Below, piece by piece: positions 58,264 to 64,000 of a stretch of 64,000 nt of DNA. The translations under genes and the position numbers were made by a program. Under the pieces are notes generated by a model. That model searched no databases, had not been told where the DNA came from, and saw nothing but the letters and a program-made list of their open reading frames with translations. Source of the DNA: Heloderma charlesbogerti (taxonomy: Eukaryota > Chordata > Lepidosauria > Squamata > Helodermatidae); contig JANEZZ010001678.1 in the NCBI GenBank assembly GCA_026122225.1, positions 1,054,001-1,118,000 of the forward strand. Direction: 5' to 3'. Each line of letters begins with the position of its first letter. Within the stretch, counting starts at the first letter, position 1.

Positions 58264-58919
58264 GGGAGCAATCCTATGGCTGCTAGACAGCGGCTAGACA
58301 GCCATAGGATATGCTATCTTCCAGGAACCAACCTCAGAGCCCGTGCTCCGAGGTCCGTTCCTGGAGAACTGACCTCCCCCCACTTCCGTGCTGCCTCGGA
58401 GGCAGTGTGGAACAGCTTGGTCCTCCGCGCTCGCAAGAGGATCGCAGAGTGGCCGGAAAGGGGCGTGGCTGGGGGCATTCTGGCGTGGGGAGGGCATAGC
58501 TGCGTGTGCAACACATCACATGTGTCGTACAGCAGCCTCCTTCCCTGCTCCCGTGCTCCCTTAGGGCGCAATCCTATGTGGGTAGGCAGCCGCCTTGGAA
58601 CTCAGAGGTGACAGCCTATCCAATGCAGGGCAGGAGAAGCACAGAGGGGATCGTTTCCCCCGTGCTTCTCCTGCCCTGCATTTGTGGCTAGACAGCTGAT
58701 TTAGGATGTGTCATACCGGCATTTCCACCTTCCCTGCCCCGAAACGCCCCACAGAATGCCCCGATTTGGCTGCTCCGTGCTCCTCTTCCAAGCGCGGAGC
58801 TTGGGACTGTTCCACGCTGCCTGGGAGGCAGTGTGGAAGGGGGAGAAGGTTGGTTCCGGGAAAACAGATATCCTATGGCCGTCTAGCCTCTGACTAGTGG
58901 CCATAGGATTGCTCCGCCC
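58264..58919. mobile_element. Large foldback element
   Basis: The left arm begins GGGAGCAATCCTATGGC and the right arm ends CCATAGGATTGCTCCGCCC. The arms pair for roughly 250 bp with mismatches (for example GGCAGTGTGGAACAG against CTGTTCCACGCTGCC). In the loop lies a further hairpin with exact 20-bp arms (ATGCAGGGCAGGAGAAGCAC and complement, about 58624-58682). No gene is inside. It is probably a non-autonomous DNA element; the target duplication is unclear. Confidence 0.72.
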
Positions 58920-59299
58920 AGCATTCTTTAGTTTTACTTGCTTCTCTGTGCTTAAGCTCACTATCCCCATATGTCAAAGCCACTGGGTTAGAGACCAAGA
59001 TGATTGCCTGAGGATAGGTAAATGGACAACAGGGTGGTGGTGGCAGTGTCACTCTTGGTGGCAGCTAGGCCAAGAGGGAGGATCAAAAGAGTTTACAGCT
59101 AGATCAGTGAGCCCCCTCAACTTGGGAACCTGATCCTTCAAAAGGAGGGGAGCTTAATTTAGAACAGTCTGAATACCATCTGGGGCAGCAAAACCACTTA
59201 ACAACATGCACACCATTGTCAGAACTGAACTTCATATAATGTTAATATCTCTGAGAATGTTGTTACATGTGTATAGAATTTGGTCAGGGAGAGAATATT

Positions 59300-59990
59300 G
59301 TTTGTTTATTCATTGATTGATTTATAATGCTTATATATTACTTAATATAATAAAATCTCTAAGCAGTTTATACACAATTATTATAAAACACAGCTAAAAT
59401 ACATATGTAATATAATAGAAGACAACATTAGAATAATAAACAACTAACAACTTACAGAAGAAACACTAAACGGTAAAAACGGAGCAATGTCATATTACAA
59501 GCCTGGGAAATCCTATGTAAAGAAATAGGTGTTCAAAAGGCACTTGACATTCGCCATTGTTTGGCCTCTCGAACTGCACATGGGGGGGTGTTCCAGAGCG
59601 GGGTGCCACTACTGAGAAGGCCCTTCTTTCTTCCATGATATTATATGACAACATTCTGTTGGTCGCAGGACCACCAATAAGACTGCCCTGAAGATCTCAA
59701 AGGTCAACTGGGTGTATGCAGGGGAAAGGATTCTGCTAGGTATCCTGATCCTGAGTTATTTAGGGCTTTGTATATCAACAACAGTACGTTGAACATGGCG
59801 CTGCAGCTAATAGACAGCCAGTGCAGTTCTTTTAACACAGGTGTAGCAGCTAGTTGCCCCACCGAGCACCCTAGTGGCTGCATTCCTCACCAGCTGCAGC
59901 TGTGCTGCACCCCGTGGGAGGCCGCCCCGGTGCCTGGTGCGGAAGCTGTGTGTGGGGGAGGTGCACCACAACATTGATCACAGCAGTGGT
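59300..59990 (+). repeat. Unclassified dispersed repeat, copy 2
   Basis: It has an A/T-rich head with AAGCAGTTTATACACAATTA, then GGGGTGTTCCAGAGCGGGGT, AGGGCTTTGTATATCAAC and CAGCCAGTGCAGTTC. The same order occurs at 61380-62030. It has no long frame. Confidence 0.65.
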
Positions 59991-60293
59991 GTTGGTGTCC
60001 GTTTAGACCTTTTCTTGTAGGCCTTTTTATGTTCAAAATGGTTCTGGGTGACAGGTGACGACTGTCTCCTGTTGTCTGGGCAGGATAGACTCCCATCTGT
60101 ATGTCTCTGGTGTTTGCCCCCATTGTTCCTCTTCCCATCCTGAAGCCAGCGCTCAGGTGCATGTAGAGGCCATGTACTCCATTGATTTGCATGCAGACAG
60201 TTTAAGCGTTTGTCCCTGTGTTGGCTGTTGAACCTTGATTACTCATTTAGGTTCCATACAGGTGTTGGTAATATAACAAGTTTATTAAACAGA

Positions 60294-60678
60294 GGGCTCC
60301 TTCACAAATCGCTTTTATCCTGCGATTGAGATTGCTCCTTCACCGAAGTTTGCGGGCTCTTTCCATGATGCTGTGACCCTGCCGTGACCCTCCAGGACAT
60401 CTCCTGCACTAAATGCCCTTTGTTCCGTTTTAAAATAGGTCACAGATAATGACCGATCAAATGACCCCGTTGTGTTCCGCTTGAGTTTCCTCAGTGAAAC
60501 GAGCAAAAGCGGCAAGAAGAGGAGCGCGATCAGTGAAAGATAAGGGAAGACTCAGATAGGGGGAGAAGGAGGGGGAAGGGGAGGGGGAAAGGAAGGGAGT
60601 CAGTTGTGATCCTGCATTAAAACAGAAGCAGAAAGCCCTGTTTTAAATGTGGGATTTTAGGCTGGTGTAGAGATGCCC
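60294..60678. mobile_element. Short DNA element with AGA target duplication
   Basis: The left end GGGCTCCTTCACA and the reverse complement of the right end GGGCATCTCTACA match at 10 of 13 positions. AGA flanks both sides (60291-60293, 60679-60681). It is 385 bp long without a frame. It resembles the ends of the elements at 20558 and 50079. Confidence 0.62.
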
Positions 60679-61379
60679 AGAGTTATATGCAGCTCCCTGG
60701 CAAGGCTGTAAACACAGACCTGCAGTAGGGTTTCTCCTAGTCTTAAGGTAACAGATCAGAGTTAATTCACAGTGCCTGAAAACAACACATTTCCTCTGCA
60801 AAAAAAAGGTTGGGCGGTGTTGCTGACAGTGCCTTTGCTTACACTGGCATCACAGATCATAATCCTTGAAACACACCCTATACCTGAACTGCATACATGT
60901 GTCCACGGCTGCGTTGTCTAATGGGGATTTTGCTGTTGTTGTTCCAGTTGATTATGTTTTGGCTCCTCTCTCAGCTTAGCCAGGATTCCAGGGCCTTTGT
61001 GGAGTCCACATGGGTATGCTTACCATCAGCTTTGTCATGTTTCCTTTGCTGGCATGACTGATGTGAGCTTTTTATTCATGTTATCTGGCCAGATGAAAAT
61101 ACTGATTCCATTGTTGAGTCCCAATAGTTTAGTAACCTGAGGTATTGGTCCTGTCTTTCTTTGGTTCCTTTGTTACCAGTCATTTGGTTGCATTCACATA
61201 TCTTTCTGTTATACCATTAGCAGGTAATACAAGTTGTGATTGTGCCAGGAAACCCCCAGAAATCTTTAGAAATCTGCTGATGTATACTGAGGCCAATTAT
61301 CTGAAGATTAGTCATCACAACTGACATATCTGGCAAGAATATTTGTTAAATGCCTCATAAAATAGATTTCTCTATGTGT

Positions 61380-62030
61380 TGTCCAGTTCTATTTAAAATA
61401 ATAAAATAACAAATAACAATAAAATAAAATAAAACAATACAACAAAATCACAATATATCAGTAAAATCCAATATAGCGTAAAACCCATAGACATATACCA
61501 CTGCAGCATCAAATACATACAAGAGTTAAAGCCATGCTACAGAGAGTAAAATGGTAGACCTTAAATACTGAAAATACAAAAATACTTAAAATGCCTCAGA
61601 GAACAGAGTTCTTAGCCTAGCATTGAAAAGATAGCAATGTGGACATCAGGCAAGCTTCTTTAGAGAGAACATTCTGGAGCCAGGGGGCTTTCACACACAC
61701 AAAAAGCCCTTTTCCTTTTTGCCACCCTCCAAGCCTCAGAATGAGGGGGCAGCTGAAGAAGGGCTTCCACGGATGACTAAAGCATGAGTAGCTAGGTACA
61801 TATGAGAGGGGACATTACATCACGTCTCAAGGTTCCAGGCCTTGCTGAGATTTATTGGTCAAAACCAGCACTTTGAATTGGGCCCAGAAACTGTTTGGAA
61901 GCCAGTGTAGATGAGAAAGGAATAATAGGATCATAATGCCTGGTCCCAGTTAGAATCCTCACAGCCATATTTTGCACTAGTTGAAGTTGCTGGAACAGCC
62001 CTGGTGTGTTATATTACAGTGCTTACAAGT
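61380..62030 (+). repeat. Unclassified dispersed repeat, copy 3
   Basis: Head rich in AAATA units, then ACATTCTGGAGCCAGGGGGC, CAAAACCAGCACTTTGAATT, GGAAGCCAGTGTAGATGAG and GCACTAGTTGAAGTTGCTGG. It parallels copies at 57640 and 59300. A LINE or Penelope relative is possible; I cannot decide. Confidence 0.65.
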
Positions 62031-64000
62031 GTATTTTCTACTTATGTCACATTGAAATATTGACTATAGCAAACGACTGTAAGTAGATACTGCTTGCCAG
62101 TATACCTGAAGGCATCCATTGCTAGCACTTGCCAGACCCTGTGGTAAGGATTCTCAATTGTCATGGGCTCTGAAGAATCTTAGTACTTTGCACATATGCC
62201 ACACTTTCAAACTGTATTTTCAGTCTGGGCATTAAAATTGGGCTGATACGTTGTATGCCTTATCCAATGTTTGCAGGGTGCCGTTACAATATGCCTAGAG
62301 TAGAAGAGGGATAGATTATCACTGCTGCCTGGAGCATTCGTGTTTGCTTGAGCTGTTGCTGTCATTTATGGGAGATCCCCATCAGCAGGTGGAAACATTG
62401 TGCTCATTTCTCCCTAGTGAACAGCTTCTTCAGCTCTAACTCCACACCTTTGCTGCTAAAATTTGAGTTTTGCATATCTCGACAGAAATGTTCTTTAGAG
62501 GTGGTGGTTCTGATTTGAATATTGTTAGTTACTATGTCAGCATCACGTAACTTTTCCAAGGAGAAGTGGGATAAGTCTGTGAGATTTCATTAATACCTAC
62601 CATCATTTCATTGTGGAGAACCAGAAGATACCTGTTGTTTGCATCTTGAACTTGTACCTTGTCCTGAACAGTTCAAAAATAATTCAGTTCAAAAATAATT
62701 GCACAATGCAGGAAAGTTAAGGGCTCCATGGTTTCCTCCTGGTCTACTTGCTCCAGTCATAATAAATCCATGGTGTTCACTGAGTTGTAGCTAGTCCTTC
62801 TTTTCTTTTCTTTTTTCTTTGGAGGAACATAATCCTGCTTTTGTGAACCAAAAGCACTGAGGCCTAGATTGGTCATGATTTTCCCTATGAACCATCCCCG
62901 TTGCCTCTCTCTGGGCACAAAATATTGGATGTCATCCAAAGCCCTGCACAGAAGCATTTTGCCTTGTTCCAGAGTAATGCACTGCTGTGCCAGCCATTTC
63001 CCAAGGCATAGCAAACTCAGTTTTTCCTACCCTCCGTTCAGCTTCAGCACCAGCATTTATTTATTTATTTATTTTTATTTTGAACATTTGTATCCCGCAC
63101 TATATCATTAGGATGTCAGGGCATTTATCCCAATTTAATTCCACTCCCATGAACGGAAGTGCAAGTACCTTGATGTAACTAGGATGTGATTTGTGCTGTT
63201 TGCAGTGAGAATACAAGGAGAAGAAAAGAAGCTTTAGATGTCCAGTCATTTACTCAAATTAATAGTGTCATTTGATTCCTTAATTTCCAGCGACATTTTT
63301 GTAAAGTGTAGGCAGTCGTTTCTGCACTAGGCCACTTCACGCAGTCCATCCAGTTCCAAGAGCTGCAGGCACAGACATGCTGACACTACCTTCTAAGATC
63401 ATCTACTTATGCTTTTTGTTTACATTGCATAATCTGCATAAATATACCATCTTGCACATTTGGAGCGAAAATGTGATACCAATGCTTTCCATTGTAATTT
63501 TCATTTCATGGTTTCTCTCATTCTCAGGCAATGACTGGGCTTCCATTTTTATCCACATCTGTACCATTGTCCAAATTGCAAATATGACCATTCTTGATTG
63601 TCTTTTGTGAACCTTCTTGCAAAAAGCATGGTTTTTTTCCCACATGAATATCCAAACACTGAAAGGGCTATACAAATTTCAGATCTGCCCAACTGTTTCT
63701 GCAATCAAAAGTTTCATTACAAATAAGCCCAAGTAGATTTTTCCTTATAGCTTCAGCATTTTTATTTCTAACTTTCATTTAACGTATCTACATTTATAAT
63801 AGTAATCATTTAGTTAGCTTGAAATAATCTTGTATTTTTATCACCCAACCTTCTGCATATTTTTCATTGTGAAGATACAAGAAGTCCAGGCAGCAGTCCT
63901 CCCAGATTCTTCAAGACCTAAAAAAATAATCAGAGAGAAAATGAACGACACGAAGGCAGGAAAAGAAAGCAAGCCCCTACCTTTTCTGTCAGGAGAAATT
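62031..64000. other. Gene-free stretch to the window end
   Basis: No gene recognised. A TTTA run at 63056-63078 followed by GAACATTTGTATCCCGCAC looks like the head of the dispersed repeat family above. A direct repeat AGTTCAAAAATAATT lies at 62670-62699. Confidence 0.45.

Noticed and set aside
58264..58919. Repeated ATCCTATGGC motifs as a CRISPR-like or satellite array
   Set aside because: The copies are inverted, not evenly spaced direct repeats; the foldback structure explains them.

Overview
This is vertebrate nuclear DNA, most likely from a squamate reptile (lizard or snake). The clues are BovB LINEs with largely readable frames, tRNA-derived SINEs whose 3' tail matches BovB (Sauria-SINE type), CR1 and L2-like LINEs, a DIRS element, and part of a clustered protocadherin locus. 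No prokaryotic features, rRNA genes or CRISPR arrays were seen.

Host genes: all recognisable host coding sequence lies on the minus strand as large, single-exon protocadherin variable units. Each has a signal peptide, six cadherin repeats, a membrane helix, a short cytoplasmic stub and a 3' splice donor. There are five: A (2720-5130, broken), B (23530-25947, intact), C (26548-28971, intact), D (about 51660-52904, a degenerate relic) and E (53353-55565, broken). The tail before the splice donor looks most like a gamma-type or beta/gamma-type unit, but subcluster identity is inferred. The shared constant exons are not in the window; they should lie beyond position 1, downstream in the transcribed direction. 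Units A, B, C and E each have an upstream CTCF-like conserved sequence element (CSE), including both broken units. The order and partial likeness of B-C and D-E suggest an old duplication of a two-exon block.

Mobile DNA fills most of the space between these units. 6.8-10.05 kb holds a near full-length BovB inserted in the head of a SINE. 10.4-16.9 kb is an I-superfamily LINE carrying a complete hAT transposon with an intact 633-aa transposase, perfect 8-bp target duplication and clear inverted ends. 19.9-22.6 kb has non-autonomous DNA elements and a solo-LTR-like unit. 31.1-34.4 kb holds a CR1 3' end, a foldback element, a SINE, an L2-like fragment and another SINE. 34.4-43.3 kb is a three-layer nest: old BovB, split by a CR1, itself split by a young BovB. 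43.4-49.3 kb is a DIRS retrotransposon with inverted terminal repeats and an internal complementary region. 49.6-51.1 kb is an LTR-derived stretch split by a Harbinger-like element with TTA target duplication. 56-64 kb contains a second solo-LTR-like unit, a 650-bp foldback element, a third short element with 3-bp target duplication and three copies of an unclassified dispersed repeat.

Together this looks like a protocadherin cluster in birth-and-death evolution. Young and old transposons separate the tandem variable exons, two exons remain usable, and CTCF-type promoter elements persist even in front of dead ones. I saw no clear undescribed molecular system. The strongest leads are the retained CTCF sites at pseudoexons, the mosaic divergence of units C and E, the potentially active hAT copy, and the foldback and 3-bp-duplication element families.
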